DNA from: Kitasatospora sp. MAP12-44
Lineage (GTDB): Bacteria; Actinomycetota; Actinomycetes; Streptomycetales; Streptomycetaceae
NCBI RefSeq assembly: GCF_029892095.1
Contig: NZ_JARZAE010000004.1
Span: forward strand, 7,936,001 to 8,000,000
Direction of reading: 5' to 3'
Length of the DNA: 64,000 nt
Numbering within the stretch: the first letter of the stretch is position 1; every line of letters begins with the position of its first letter. The notes under the pieces were generated by a model. It did not search any database. It was not told the DNA's origin and was given only the letters and a program-made list of their open reading frames with translations. The position numbers and the translations under genes were made by a program. This document shows positions 51,065 to 59,753 of this stretch, piece after piece.

Positions 51065-52414
51065 ATGGCATCGACCACGACCAGGGAGTTCAGCACCGGC
51101 ACGGCACCGGGACGGCTGCCGCTGCTGGGCCACGCCGTCCCGCTGCGCAGACGGCCGCTGGAGTTCCTGGCCGAGCTGCCGGCCCGCGGCGACGTGGTCA
51201 CCGTCCACTTCGGCCGCTCGCCCGCCCACCTGGTCTGCCACCCGGAGCTGGTGCGCCAGGTCCTGCAGGACCCGCAGACCTTCGACAAGGGCGGCCCGCT
51301 CTTCGACAAGGTCCGGCTGCTGATCGGGAACGGCCTGGTCACCTGCCCCCGCTCCGAACACCGGGCGCAGCGGCGGCTGGTGCAACCCGCCTTCCAGCCG
51401 TCCCGGATCAGGACGTACGCGCAGGCGGCCGCCGCCGAGGCGGACCGGGTCACCGCGGACTGGCAGCAGGGCGTGCCGGTGGACATCGGCGCCCGGATGC
51501 AGATCCTGACCGCCCGGGTGACGGCCCGCACCCTCTTCGCCACCGACATCGACGAGCGGGCCATGGACGAGCTGGCGAACAGCCTGGCCGTGGTCCTGGA
51601 CGGCCTCTACCGCCGGATGGTGCTGCCGCTCGGCCCGTTGGACCGGCTGCCGACACGTGGCAACCGCCGCTTCCAGCAGGCCCTGACCGGGCTCGGCGAG
51701 CTGATCGACGCCATCATCGAGGCGCACCGCGGCGATCCCACCGACCGCGGCGACCTGCTCTCGGCGCTGCTGGCGGCCCGCGACGAGGAGACCGGCGCCG
51801 GGCTGACCGGCCATCAGATCCACGACCAGGTGATGACGGTGCTGTCGGCCGGCACCGAGACCACCGCCAACACCCTCGGCTGGGCCTTCCACCTGCTGGG
51901 CACCCACCCCGAGGCCGAGCGCGCCCTGCACGCCGAGCTCGACGACGTGCTCGGCGGCCGCCCGCCGCGGGTCGAGGACCTGCCCGCGCTGGAGTACGCC
52001 CGCCGGGTCCTGACCGAGACCCTGCGGCTGCGGCCGCCGGCCTGGCTGCTCACCCGGGTGACCACGGTGGACACCGAGCTTGCCGGGCGCCGGCTGCGGG
52101 CCGGGAGCACTGTGGCGTTCAGTCCGTACGCGCTGCACCACGACCCGGCGCTGTTCACGGCCCCCGAGGCCTTTGACCCCGACCGCTGGCTGCCCGAGCG
52201 GCTGGGGGAGATCCCGCGCGGGGCGATGGTGCCCTTCGGCGGCGGCGCCCGCAAGTGCGTCGGCGACAGCTTCGCGCTGACCGAGGCCACCCTGGCGCTG
52301 ACCCGGATCGCGGCGCGCTGGCGGCTGCGGCCGGTGCCGGGCCCGGCGGTCCGGGCGGTCCCGAAGATGACTCTGGGCACCGGCCCGCTCCCGATGCTCC
52401 CCGAGCCGCGCTGA
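51065..52414 (+). CDS. Cytochrome P450 (CYP170/CYP183-like)
   Basis: 449-aa P450 with I-helix SAGTETTANTLGWAFHLLG, ExxR in TETLRLRPPAWLLTR and heme loop FGGGARKCVGDSFALTE. The overall pattern resembles Streptomyces P450s that oxidise sesquiterpenes (albaflavenone or pentalenene oxygenase types), from memory. No terpene synthase is in the window, so substrate is open. GAGGGGG precedes the ATG at 51065. It is separated from the other P450 by 237 bp of non-coding DNA. Confidence 0.9.
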   Translation: MASTTTREFSTGTAPGRLPLLGHAVPLRRRPLEFLAELPARGDVVTVHFGRSPAHLVCHPELVRQVLQDPQTFDKGGPLFDKVRLLIGNGLVTCPRSEHRAQRRLVQPAFQPSRIRTYAQAAAAEADRVTADWQQGVPVDIGARMQILTARVTARTLFATDIDERAMDELANSLAVVLDGLYRRMVLPLGPLDRLPTRGNRRFQQALTGLGELIDAIIEAHRGDPTDRGDLLSALLAARDEETGAGLTGHQIHDQVMTVLSAGTETTANTLGWAFHLLGTHPEAERALHAELDDVLGGRPPRVEDLPALEYARRVLTETLRLRPPAWLLTRVTTVDTELAGRRLRAGSTVAFSPYALHHDPALFTAPEAFDPDRWLPERLGEIPRGAMVPFGGGARKCVGDSFALTEATLALTRIAARWRLRPVPGPAVRAVPKMTLGTGPLPMLPEPR

Positions 52415-52517
52415 TCCCCTTGGCACGGGAAAGCCCTTGGCATGGAGGCCTCTTGGCACGGGGATGCGGCGTACGAGATGATCATCGGGCGCACTCGCCA
52501 GTTCCGGGGGGATACCG

Positions 52518-53843
52518 ATGGTCACCGACGCCGTACCGATCACCGTCAGCAGGGACTCGATCAGCAGACTGTGGACCCTGACGGCTCCGCTCGGAAGCCT
52601 GCAGCGGCCGATGGTCAACGGGGACACCGTGCACGTCATGGTCGCCGGGCGGTTGGTCGCTCTCGACCGCGAGGACGGGCACCTGCGATGGCAGAGCGCG
52701 GAGCCGGTCGAGAGCGCCAGTTATCTGTCCCCCGAGAACCTCGTCGTCGCTGGGGAGTACCTGGTGATACCCAGCAGTACGCCCCAGGGCCGCTACTGCC
52801 GGGATCGAGAGCCGATCGGATTCACCGTGCTGAGCGCGGCGAGCGGGGAACGCGTGTGCGTCCGCGACCGCGAGCAGGTCTGGGGGTTCGCCGCGGACGC
52901 GAGCACCCTCGTCCTGTGGCGGGGCAAGAGGGACGAGGACGAGCTACCCGCCCGGATCACCGCCGTCGACCTCCAGGACGGCAGCGAGCTCTGGCACCGC
53001 GAGTTCCGCGACGTCGGGTCGGTCCTGCTCACGGGGGGCCGGGTGATCGCCACTACCGAGGGCCGCAAGCACCGCCGCACCCGGGCCTTCGACGCGCGCA
53101 CCGGCGAGGAGCTGTGGCGCAGCGAGCCGGACGCCTACTCCGGCGCCTTCCTGACGGCTGCGGAAGCCGGCCGAGACGGCGACGGCCAGCAGTCCTTCGT
53201 CCTGGCCTGGAACCGGCACGACGACCGACTGCAGTGGTTCTCGGCCGCGACCGGCGAAGCCGCCGGCGCTCTCACCATCCGCCCGCGCTGGCAGCGCTAC
53301 CGGAGCTACGAGGCGACCGTCGCCGACGGCGGACGCACGGTGTGGTTCTCCGCCCCGGGGGCGCGCTCGGTGCACCGCGTCCGCCCCTTCGAGTCGCCGA
53401 TGCTCACCCAGACGCTGCACACGGTCCGGCCACTGCCGTACGCCGCCGACCCGGTCACCGTCATCGACGGCTGGATCTACCCGCTGCGACGCCGGGGCCG
53501 GCTCTCTGCGGCGAAAGTCGGTGGCAGCCGTCGTCACCGCTGGCTCGCGCCGCTGCGGCTGCCCTGGGGGATCCCGCTGGGCGAGCGCTTCGTCAAGACC
53601 TACGTCACCCTCCTCGAGGGCGGGAACCACTGCTACGCGGTCCGGGTGTCCCGTAGGGGCCAACGCCTGCTGGTGATCCGTCGCGGCCGGGTGCTGTGGA
53701 GTCGCCCGCTTCCCGGTGACCTCGTCGCGACCGGAGACCACCTCCTCGTCATCGGGCAGGGCGACGACCACGACCACCTGTGGCTGGTGGACGGCGAGAC
53801 CGGTGCCTTCACCGGTCCGTCGCCGTGGCCTGACGCCGCCTGA
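52518..53843 (+). CDS. PQQ-like beta-propeller repeat protein
   Basis: 441-aa protein made of repeated four-stranded blades. Recurring units are LVALDREDGHLRWQS, ITAVDLQDGSELWHRE, TRAFDARTGEELWRSE and LWLVDGETG, the W-dock pattern of PQQ/quinoprotein-like propellers. No signal peptide or membrane segment, so it is probably cytoplasmic. No catalytic cofactor residues can be assigned; most likely a binding or scaffold protein. GGGGGGA precedes the ATG. It is convergent with the flavoprotein gene, with a shared hairpin. Confidence 0.85.
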   Translation: MVTDAVPITVSRDSISRLWTLTAPLGSLQRPMVNGDTVHVMVAGRLVALDREDGHLRWQSAEPVESASYLSPENLVVAGEYLVIPSSTPQGRYCRDREPIGFTVLSAASGERVCVRDREQVWGFAADASTLVLWRGKRDEDELPARITAVDLQDGSELWHREFRDVGSVLLTGGRVIATTEGRKHRRTRAFDARTGEELWRSEPDAYSGAFLTAAEAGRDGDGQQSFVLAWNRHDDRLQWFSAATGEAAGALTIRPRWQRYRSYEATVADGGRTVWFSAPGARSVHRVRPFESPMLTQTLHTVRPLPYAADPVTVIDGWIYPLRRRGRLSAAKVGGSRRHRWLAPLRLPWGIPLGERFVKTYVTLLEGGNHCYAVRVSRRGQRLLVIRRGRVLWSRPLPGDLVATGDHLLVIGQGDDHDHLWLVDGETGAFTGPSPWPDAA

Positions 53844-53870
53844 GCCGACTGAGCCGCCTCAGGCGGCGTC
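53832..53870. terminator. Bidirectional terminator between propeller and flavoprotein genes
   Basis: Perfect 13-bp stem, GACGCCGCCTGAG (53832-53844) and its complement (53858-53870), with a 13-nt loop. The arms include the stop codons of both convergent genes. Confidence 0.8.
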
Positions 53871-55100
53871 GGGGATCGCGGTGAGCGGGACGGCGGGGTC
53901 GGCGAGGGCGGCCAGGTCCAGCGGGCGGCCGGAGCGGACCAGATCGCGGATCGGGTCGGTGACGTCCCAGACGTTGACGTTCATGCCCGCCAGCACCCGC
54001 TGCCCGGCCACCCAGAAGGCGATGAACTCGCGGGCGGCGACGTCCCCGCGGAAGACCACCTGGTCGTAGCCGTCCGGCTCGACATAGCCGGTGTACTCCA
54101 TGCCGAGGGTGTACTGGTCGGTGAAGAAGTACGGCGTCCGGTCGTAGGCGACGTCCTGGCCGAGCATCGCCCGGGCGGCGGTGCGCGGCTGGTGCACGGC
54201 GTTGGCCCAGTGCTCCACGCGCAGGTGGCGGCCGAGCAGCGGGTGGTAGGCATTGGCGACGTCGCCGGCCGCGTAGATGTCCGGCGACGAGCTGCGCAGG
54301 CTCTGGTCGGTCTGCACGCCGTTGGCCACCGTGAGGCCCGCCGCCTCGGCCAGCGCGGTGTTGGGCGTGATGCCGATGCCGACCACCACGGCGTCGGCCT
54401 CGATGACCGTGCCGTCGGCCAGTCGGACGCCCGTGACGGCGCCGTCCGGGCCGCCGACCAGTGACTCGACCCGCGCGCCGAAGCGGAACCCGACGCCGTT
54501 CTCGCGGTGCAGGGCGGCGAAGATCTCGGCCACCTCGCGGCCCAGCACCCGCAGCAGCGGCAGCTCGGCGCGCTCCAGCACGGTCACCTCGACCCCGGCG
54601 GACCGGGCGGCGGCCGCCGTCTCCAGGCCGATCCAGCCCGCGCCGATCACCACCAGCCGGCCGGCGGAGCGGAACGCCGCCCGCAGCCGGTCGCTGTCGC
54701 CGACCCGGCGCAGGTAGTGCACGCCGTCCAGGTCGTCGCCCGGGACGGGCAGCCGGCGCGGGGCGGAGCCGGTGGTCAGCAGGAGCTTGGCGTAGTCCAG
54801 CCGGCCGCCGTCGGAGAGGGTGACGTGGTGCTCAGCCGGGTCGATGGCGGTGGCCTCGACGCCGAGCCGCAGGTCGATCCGCTGCTCGCGGTACCACTCC
54901 CGCGGGTGCACGTAGACCTTCTCCCGAGGTTCCGCGCCCATCAGGTAGCCCTTGGACAACGGGGGCCGCTCGTACGGGAGTTCGTTCTCGTCGCCGATCA
55001 GCACGAGCGGTCCGTCGTACCCCTCCTCGCGCAGCGTCCGGGCGGCGCTCGCGCCGGCCAGGCTCGCTCCGATGATGACGTGTGCCGTGCGGGCGACCAT
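53859..55100 (-). CDS. NAD(P)H-dependent ferredoxin/rubredoxin reductase-type flavoprotein
   Basis: 413-aa FAD/NAD disulfide-reductase-fold protein without a redox disulfide. It has IIGASLAGASAARTLREEG (FAD), ENELPYERPPLSKGYL (family signature), VVIGAGWIGLETAA (NADH) and DIYAAGDVAN (second FAD site). Such proteins pass electrons from NADH to ferredoxins serving P450s or dioxygenases. Given two P450s within 4 kb it may be their reductase, although no ferredoxin gene is adjacent. GGAG before ATG 55100 fixes the start. Confidence 0.92.
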   Translation of the reverse strand: MVARTAHVIIGASLAGASAARTLREEGYDGPLVLIGDENELPYERPPLSKGYLMGAEPREKVYVHPREWYREQRIDLRLGVEATAIDPAEHHVTLSDGGRLDYAKLLLTTGSAPRRLPVPGDDLDGVHYLRRVGDSDRLRAAFRSAGRLVVIGAGWIGLETAAAARSAGVEVTVLERAELPLLRVLGREVAEIFAALHRENGVGFRFGARVESLVGGPDGAVTGVRLADGTVIEADAVVVGIGITPNTALAEAAGLTVANGVQTDQSLRSSSPDIYAAGDVANAYHPLLGRHLRVEHWANAVHQPRTAARAMLGQDVAYDRTPYFFTDQYTLGMEYTGYVEPDGYDQVVFRGDVAAREFIAFWVAGQRVLAGMNVNVWDVTDPIRDLVRSGRPLDLAALADPAVPLTAIPDAA

Positions 55101-55261
55101 GACCGACTCCTCCGTGTGCGGGCTGAGGTCTCCATCACAGCCCGCGGACGCGGCGGTTGCCAACCGCCACGCGGGACCACGGGCGCCGGGCGCCGGGCGG
55201 CGCTCGGCGCGCTGCGGGCGGAAGATGGAAGCATCCCGGCCGCGCGGGCGCGGCGGGCGAC

Positions 55262-55310
55262 TCATCGAATCGGACGCATCGGATCGGACTCACCGAATCG
55301 GACTCATCGA
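55262..55310 (+). repeat. 14-bp tandem repeat in the leader of a small membrane protein gene
   Basis: Three and a half copies of TCATCGAATCGGAC (55262-55275, 55276-55289, 55290-55303, partial to 55310), one or two mismatches per copy. It runs directly into the GAGGAGG ribosome site of the gene at 55321. Confidence 0.75.
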
Positions 55311-55320
55311 GGAGGCGGCG

Positions 55321-55650
55321 ATGGAACCCACGAGCGACGCCGGGCCCGCCGGACCGACGGCGGTCGAAGCCGCGGCCGGCAAGCCGGACAAGCAGGATCT
55401 GCCGTACCAGCCCGGACTGCGCCAGACCATGCGGGCGCTCTACGAGATCAAGATCCACACCGTGTTCTTCATGGTCGCGGCCTCGCTGGGGCTGGGGCTG
55501 ATCGCTCCGCAGGTGTCGACCATCGCGGTACTGGTGGTCTTCGCGGTCTTCTGGGGCGCGACGGTGATCGCGATGCTCGCCCTGGCGGCCAGGATGATGA
55601 GCGCGCGCGGCGCCGGCAACGGCCGGCACCGGCGGGTGGCGCACTCCTGA
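55321..55650 (+). CDS. Small two-helix membrane protein
   Basis: 109-aa protein: a 35-residue polar N-terminus, a linker TMRALYEIKIHTV, then two hydrophobic helices (about residues 47-67 and 70-92) and a basic tail. No family recognised. GAGGAGG 7 nt upstream supports the ATG. A 14-bp tandem repeat sits in the leader and a strong hairpin follows. Confidence 0.8.
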   Translation: MEPTSDAGPAGPTAVEAAAGKPDKQDLPYQPGLRQTMRALYEIKIHTVFFMVAASLGLGLIAPQVSTIAVLVVFAVFWGATVIAMLALAARMMSARGAGNGRHRRVAHS

Positions 55651-55662
55651 GAGCCGGACGCA

Positions 55663-55700
55663 CCGCGGGCCGTGACCAGCAGCGTGGTCACGGCCCGCGG
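55663..55700. terminator. Strong bidirectional terminator
   Basis: Perfect 16-bp stem, CCGCGGGCCGTGACCA (55663-55678) and its complement (55685-55700), with a 6-nt loop. Sited between two convergent genes (stops at 55650 and 55727). Confidence 0.88.
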
Positions 55701-55726
55701 TCGTGCGGGTGCTGTCGTGCAGGTGC

Positions 55727-57451
55727 TTACGGCTGCATCTCGTACGCGCCCGAGAGCGCGGCGACCTGCTCCCACAGGCGCTCGGCGCGCGAGGCGTCGG
55801 CCACCGGGCGGCGGACGTGGGCGAGCGCCCAGGCGGCCTGCTCCTCGGTCGCCGAGGCCTTGCCGTGCAGCTCGGTCGCGTGCGCGGAGAAGTCGCGCAC
55901 CAGGACGTCGAAGATCCCGTCCAGCAGGTCGCCGTCCAGGCCGATCAGCTCGGCCTGCTCCAGGATCAGCTGGCCGTAGACGACCAGCGCGAAGAGCTGG
56001 CCGATCTCCAGCAGGAAGTCCAGGTCCTGCTGCTGCGCCTGGTCGGGGGCGTGGGCGAGCAGCAGCGCGCACAGGCCGTCGGCCTGCTCGCGGAAGCGGG
56101 CCACGTTGGCCACCCCGGCGTGCGCGTCGTACGCGGTGCGCCAGTCGTGGAAGCGGATCGCGCCCAGGCCCTGGGCCGGGCCCTGCTGGAAGAGGAAGGT
56201 GTCGTCCGCGGCGTCCGTGCGGGTCGGCACGGCCGGGTACTCGGTGGGCGCGAACAGGTAGTTGCCCATGAACTTGAGGATCAGCGCCAGGTTGACGTGG
56301 ACGGTGCCCTCCAGCTTCGGCAGGCCCCGGATGTCGCGCGCGGCCTTGTCGAAGTAGGTGTCCGCCTCGAAGCCCTTGGCCGCGATGACGTCCCACATCA
56401 GGTCGATGACCTTCTCGCCCTCGGTGGTGACCTTCATCTTGGTCATCGGGTTGAAGAGCAGGTAGCGGCGGTCCTCGGGGGAGGCGGTGCGGAAGTAGTC
56501 CACGGCCCGGTCGCTGAACAGCTTCATCGCGGTCAGGCGGGCGTAGGCGTCGGTCAACTCCCGGCGCACGTGCGGGAAGTCGGTGACCTTCTTGCCGTAC
56601 AGCACCCGGTTGTGGGCGTGCGTGACGGCCTCGTACATCGCGTGCTCGCAGATCCCGACCGAGGCGGTGCAGAGGTTGAACTTGCCCACGTTGACGGTGT
56701 TGAGCGCGGCGTCGAAGGCGGCCTTGCCGGTGTGCAGGACGTCCTCGGCGGTGACCGGGTAGTCCTCCAGGCGGAACTCGCTGACGTACATCTGCGAGTT
56801 CACCACGTTCTTGACCAGGTGGTAGGCCGGGTGCCGGCTGTCCGCGGCGAAGAAGACGTAGCCCTCGGGGCCCTCGACGTCGGAGCGGCGGCCGAAGACC
56901 GAGACCAGTCCGGCCACGTTGCCGTTGCCGATGTAGTACTTGGAGCCGTTGGCGCGGAAGCCGCCCTCGCCGTCCGGGGTGAGGATCAGGTCGGTCGAGT
57001 AGATGTCGGCGCCGTGCGTGCGCTCGGAGAGACCGAAGGCCATCACATGACCCTCCGTCAGCAGCTGTGCGGCGCGGGCCCGCAGGGCCTCGTTCTCGCT
57101 CTGCCAGACCGGGCCGAGGCCCAGGATGGTGACCTGCCAGGTGTACCAGTAGCCGAGCCCGTAGAAGCCGAGGATCTCGTTCAGCGCGGCGTTGCGGGAG
57201 GTGTCCCAGCGCTTGGCGCCGTCGCCGGCGGCCTGCTCGCCGGGTGTCAGGAAGGCCGCGAACAGGCCTTCCTTGGCGGCGAATTCGAGGAAGTCGCCGT
57301 ACCAGGAGCGGTCGATGTAGGAGTCGATCAGCGCCTTCTTGCCGCGCGACTCGAACCAGTCGACGGTCGCCCGCAGCAGCCGGCGGGTCGGCTCGTCGAA
57401 CTGCACGGGGTCGTAGGTGCGGGGGTTGAACAGCAAGGAGTCGGCCATCAT
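55727..57451 (-). CDS. Acyl-CoA dehydrogenase family protein
   Basis: 574-aa flavoprotein longer than classical acyl-CoA dehydrogenases (about 380 aa). FGLSERTHGADIYSTDL and NGSKYYIGNGNVAGLV are the FAD/substrate-binding middle-domain motifs, and a C-terminal helical extension resembles the acyl-CoA oxidase-like subgroup. It follows the PadR gene by 41 bp in the same direction, so PadR probably co-regulates it. Exact acyl substrate unknown. ATG at 57451 or the next codon, 57448. Confidence 0.88.
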   Translation of the reverse strand: MMADSLLFNPRTYDPVQFDEPTRRLLRATVDWFESRGKKALIDSYIDRSWYGDFLEFAAKEGLFAAFLTPGEQAAGDGAKRWDTSRNAALNEILGFYGLGYWYTWQVTILGLGPVWQSENEALRARAAQLLTEGHVMAFGLSERTHGADIYSTDLILTPDGEGGFRANGSKYYIGNGNVAGLVSVFGRRSDVEGPEGYVFFAADSRHPAYHLVKNVVNSQMYVSEFRLEDYPVTAEDVLHTGKAAFDAALNTVNVGKFNLCTASVGICEHAMYEAVTHAHNRVLYGKKVTDFPHVRRELTDAYARLTAMKLFSDRAVDYFRTASPEDRRYLLFNPMTKMKVTTEGEKVIDLMWDVIAAKGFEADTYFDKAARDIRGLPKLEGTVHVNLALILKFMGNYLFAPTEYPAVPTRTDAADDTFLFQQGPAQGLGAIRFHDWRTAYDAHAGVANVARFREQADGLCALLLAHAPDQAQQQDLDFLLEIGQLFALVVYGQLILEQAELIGLDGDLLDGIFDVLVRDFSAHATELHGKASATEEQAAWALAHVRRPVADASRAERLWEQVAALSGAYEMQP

Positions 57452-57492
57452 GAGTCCAAGGTGTGTGGGGTGAGGGTCAGTTGCTCAAGGAA

Positions 57493-58035
57493 TCAGGTGC
57501 TCAGCTTGTGCAGGGTGGCGAGTACGTCGTCCAGCCAGGCCAGCGTCATCCGCTCGTACTCGATGCCGCCGCGCAGCACCACATGCTGCAACTGCTGCTG
57601 GACGTCGAGGGCTTCGAGGTCGGGGAAGTCGCGCTGCTCGCCGGCCAGGTAGTGGTCGAGCAGCTCGGCGTGCGCGGTGCGGTGGCGCTCCACCTCGGGG
57701 ATCAGCGCCGCCGGGTCGTCGAAGGCGGCGGCGCGGATCCGGACCGCCATCTCGTGGCGGACCGTCTCGGCCTGGACGGGCTCGCGCAGCCAGCGGGCGA
57801 GCGCGGCGCGGCCGGGCTCGGCGGCCGAGTAGATCTTCTTGTCCGGGCGGCCGCTCTGCTCGGCGAGCTCGACGGCCAGCCAGCCGTCGGCCTCCATCCG
57901 GCCCAGGACCCGGTAGATCTGCTGGTGGGTGGCGGTCCAGAAACGCCCGATGGAGCGGTCGAAGCGCCGGGCCAGCTCATAGCCGGAACCGGGCTGCTCC
58001 AGCAGGGAGACGAGGATCGCGTACTCAAGCGCCAT
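57493..58035 (-). CDS. PadR-family transcriptional regulator
   Basis: 180-aa regulator: N-terminal winged helix ALEYAILVSLLEQPGSGYELARRFDRSIGRFW and IYRVLGRMEADGWLAVE, then a helical dimerisation domain. The ATG at 58035 gives the family's exact MALEY opening; the ORF reading from 58041 adds two residues. The start lies 8 bp from a perfect palindrome and lacks a clear Shine-Dalgarno site, so the message may be leaderless and self-repressed. The next gene downstream is the acyl-CoA dehydrogenase. Confidence 0.93.
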   Translation of the reverse strand: MALEYAILVSLLEQPGSGYELARRFDRSIGRFWTATHQQIYRVLGRMEADGWLAVELAEQSGRPDKKIYSAAEPGRAALARWLREPVQAETVRHEMAVRIRAAAFDDPAALIPEVERHRTAHAELLDHYLAGEQRDFPDLEALDVQQQLQHVVLRGGIEYERMTLAWLDDVLATLHKLST

Positions 58036-58042
58036 GGGCACA

Positions 58043-58072
58043 GCTTGCTATGCAACGAGTTGCATAGCAAGC
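58043..58072. promoter_or_regulatory. PadR operator palindrome
   Basis: Perfect 14-bp inverted repeat with a 2-bp centre: GCTTGCTATGCAAC-GA-GTTGCATAGCAAGC. It begins 8 bp upstream of the padR ATG, so binding would block its promoter or transcription start. Confidence 0.85.
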
Positions 58073-58116
58073 GTGCCAGGCTCGCGTGAGACGCAGGTCA
58101 CGAGAGAGCCGTCGGC

Positions 58117-58860
58117 TCAGAAGTGCAGCGGAATCACTTCGAAGGCGGCGGCGAAGCGGACCCCGAGCCGGCTGCCGGTGGCCCGGCCGATGGACTCCAG
58201 GAAGCCCGAGGGGTCCGCCATGTCCCCGCCGAGCCCCGCCAGATAGGCCCGGTGCGCCTTGAGCGAGGCGACCCCGGTGTCGAAGAAGTCGGTGGTGTCC
58301 GCCGCGTGCCGGGCCAGCGGGGAGCCCGCGGCCCAGATCTCGCGTACCCCGTTCCACGGCTGGTGGCCCTCGTCGACCAGCTCCGGGAAGACCCAGCGGT
58401 TGCCCGCGTCGCGTACGGCGTCCAGGGCGGCCCGGCCGGCCGCGATGTGGTCGGCCTGGTTGGGGAAGGTGCCGCCGTAGGTGTCACGGAAGTTGGTGGT
58501 GATCACGATGTCCGGCCGGTAGCGGCGCACCACCCGGGCGATGTCGCGGCGCAGCGCCAGCCCGTAGTGCAGCACGCCGTCCGGGTGGCCGAGGAACTCG
58601 ACGGTGTCCACCCCGACCACCGCGGCCGAGGCGACCTGCTCCGCCTCGCGGATCGGGCGGCACTCGACCGGGTCCAGCGAGTCGATGCCCGCCTCGCCGC
58701 TGGTGACCATCGCATAGACGACGGTCTTGCCCTGCGAGGTCCAGCGCGCCACGGCCGCGGCCGCGCCGTACTCCATGTCGTCGGGGTGCGCGACCACGGC
58801 GAGCGCCCGCACCCAGTTCTCGTCGAGCGGCGCGAGCGGCTCAGGTGGCTGTTCCGTCAT
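58117..58860 (-). CDS. PIG-L family deacetylase
   Basis: 247-aa zinc-dependent deacetylase of the LmbE/MshB fold. The metal motif VVAHPDDMEYG, the segment FLGHPDGVLHYG and the NQADHIAAGRAALDA histidine are visible. MshB removes acetyl from GlcNAc-inositol in mycothiol synthesis and Mca cleaves mycothiol conjugates; the residues here fit the wider PIG-L group, so the substrate is not fixed. ATG at 58860 is preferred to 58890. It follows the methyltransferase gene by 66 bp on the same strand. Confidence 0.9.
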   Translation of the reverse strand: MTEQPPEPLAPLDENWVRALAVVAHPDDMEYGAAAAVARWTSQGKTVVYAMVTSGEAGIDSLDPVECRPIREAEQVASAAVVGVDTVEFLGHPDGVLHYGLALRRDIARVVRRYRPDIVITTNFRDTYGGTFPNQADHIAAGRAALDAVRDAGNRWVFPELVDEGHQPWNGVREIWAAGSPLARHAADTTDFFDTGVASLKAHRAYLAGLGGDMADPSGFLESIGRATGSRLGVRFAAAFEVIPLHF

Positions 58861-58926
58861 GACTGAGGTCCTTACTCTCCGGGGGGTCAAGAGTCAGGCT
58901 CACTATGGCCCAGCCGGGGCGCCGGA

Positions 58927-59715
58927 TCAGGCAGGCTTGCGGGCCGAGATCGACACCAGGGAGTAGGAGAGCGCGCTGAACGCGGGGTCGCGGACCAGGG
59001 TGCGGAAGCGGCTCAGCTCGTCGGGGGTCAGGCCGGTGGCGAGCAGGCGGTCGTGGAGCTGGCGGGAGTTGATCTCGTGCAGGCGGGCACCGCCGTCGCC
59101 CGACCAGCTCTCGGCGTGCACGGTGCTGAGCACCTCGGTCAGGCCGAGGTCGGCCATCGCTCCGTGTGCCTGCTGTGCCCAGTGCAGGTCGGCGCCCTGG
59201 GTGGCGAGTACCTCGAGGATCCGGTCGACCACCCGGGTGAAGAGCGCCGCCGCCTCGGGGCCGGGGGAGAGCAGGACGTGCAGCGGGCTGCGGTCGAACT
59301 CCTCGACCAGCAGGACGCCGCCCGGACGCAGCGCGCCGGCCAGGGTGGCCAGCACCTCGCGCCGCTCGGGCAGGTGCAGCAGCACCAGGCGGGCGTGGAT
59401 CAGGTCGAAGCCCTCACCCGGCGGTGCCTCGTGGCGCGCGTCGTGCCGCCGCAGCTCCAGGTTGGGTGCCTCGCCGTGGAAGCGGGCCAGGTCGAGGTCG
59501 GTGGCGATCACCTGCCCGTGCGGGCCGACCCGGTCGGCGAGCAGCCGGGCGATGGAGCCCCCACCGGCGCCGACCTCCCAGCAGCGGGCGCCCGGGCGCA
59601 GGCCCAGACGGTCCAGTCGGCGGCTGGTGACCGGGTCCAGGAAGGCTTCCAGGATGGCGAGTTGGACCTCGGCGTCGGGGGCCTGGTTGTCGAAGGCGTA
59701 CGAGGTGGCGGACAT
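58927..59715 (-). CDS. Class I SAM-dependent methyltransferase
   Basis: 262-aa methyltransferase: CWEVGAGGGSIARLLADRVG (SAM motif I), VIATDLDLARF, and HARLVLLHLPERREVLATLAGALRPGGVL. Resembles small-molecule O-/N-methyltransferases. It is 38 bp downstream of the solute-binding lipoprotein, and then the deacetylase follows, in a probable operon led by the sensor kinase. Substrate unknown. ATG at 59715. Confidence 0.9.
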   Translation of the reverse strand: MSATSYAFDNQAPDAEVQLAILEAFLDPVTSRRLDRLGLRPGARCWEVGAGGGSIARLLADRVGPHGQVIATDLDLARFHGEAPNLELRRHDARHEAPPGEGFDLIHARLVLLHLPERREVLATLAGALRPGGVLLVEEFDRSPLHVLLSPGPEAAALFTRVVDRILEVLATQGADLHWAQQAHGAMADLGLTEVLSTVHAESWSGDGGARLHEINSRQLHDRLLATGLTPDELSRFRTLVRDPAFSALSYSLVSISARKPA

Positions 59716-59753
59716 CAGGGGGTGGCCTCCGTCGGTGGGTGTAGTGGTGGGCC

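Noticed and set aside
49523..52414. The two P450s as a terpene cluster
   Set aside because: No terpene synthase or prenyltransferase gene in the window.
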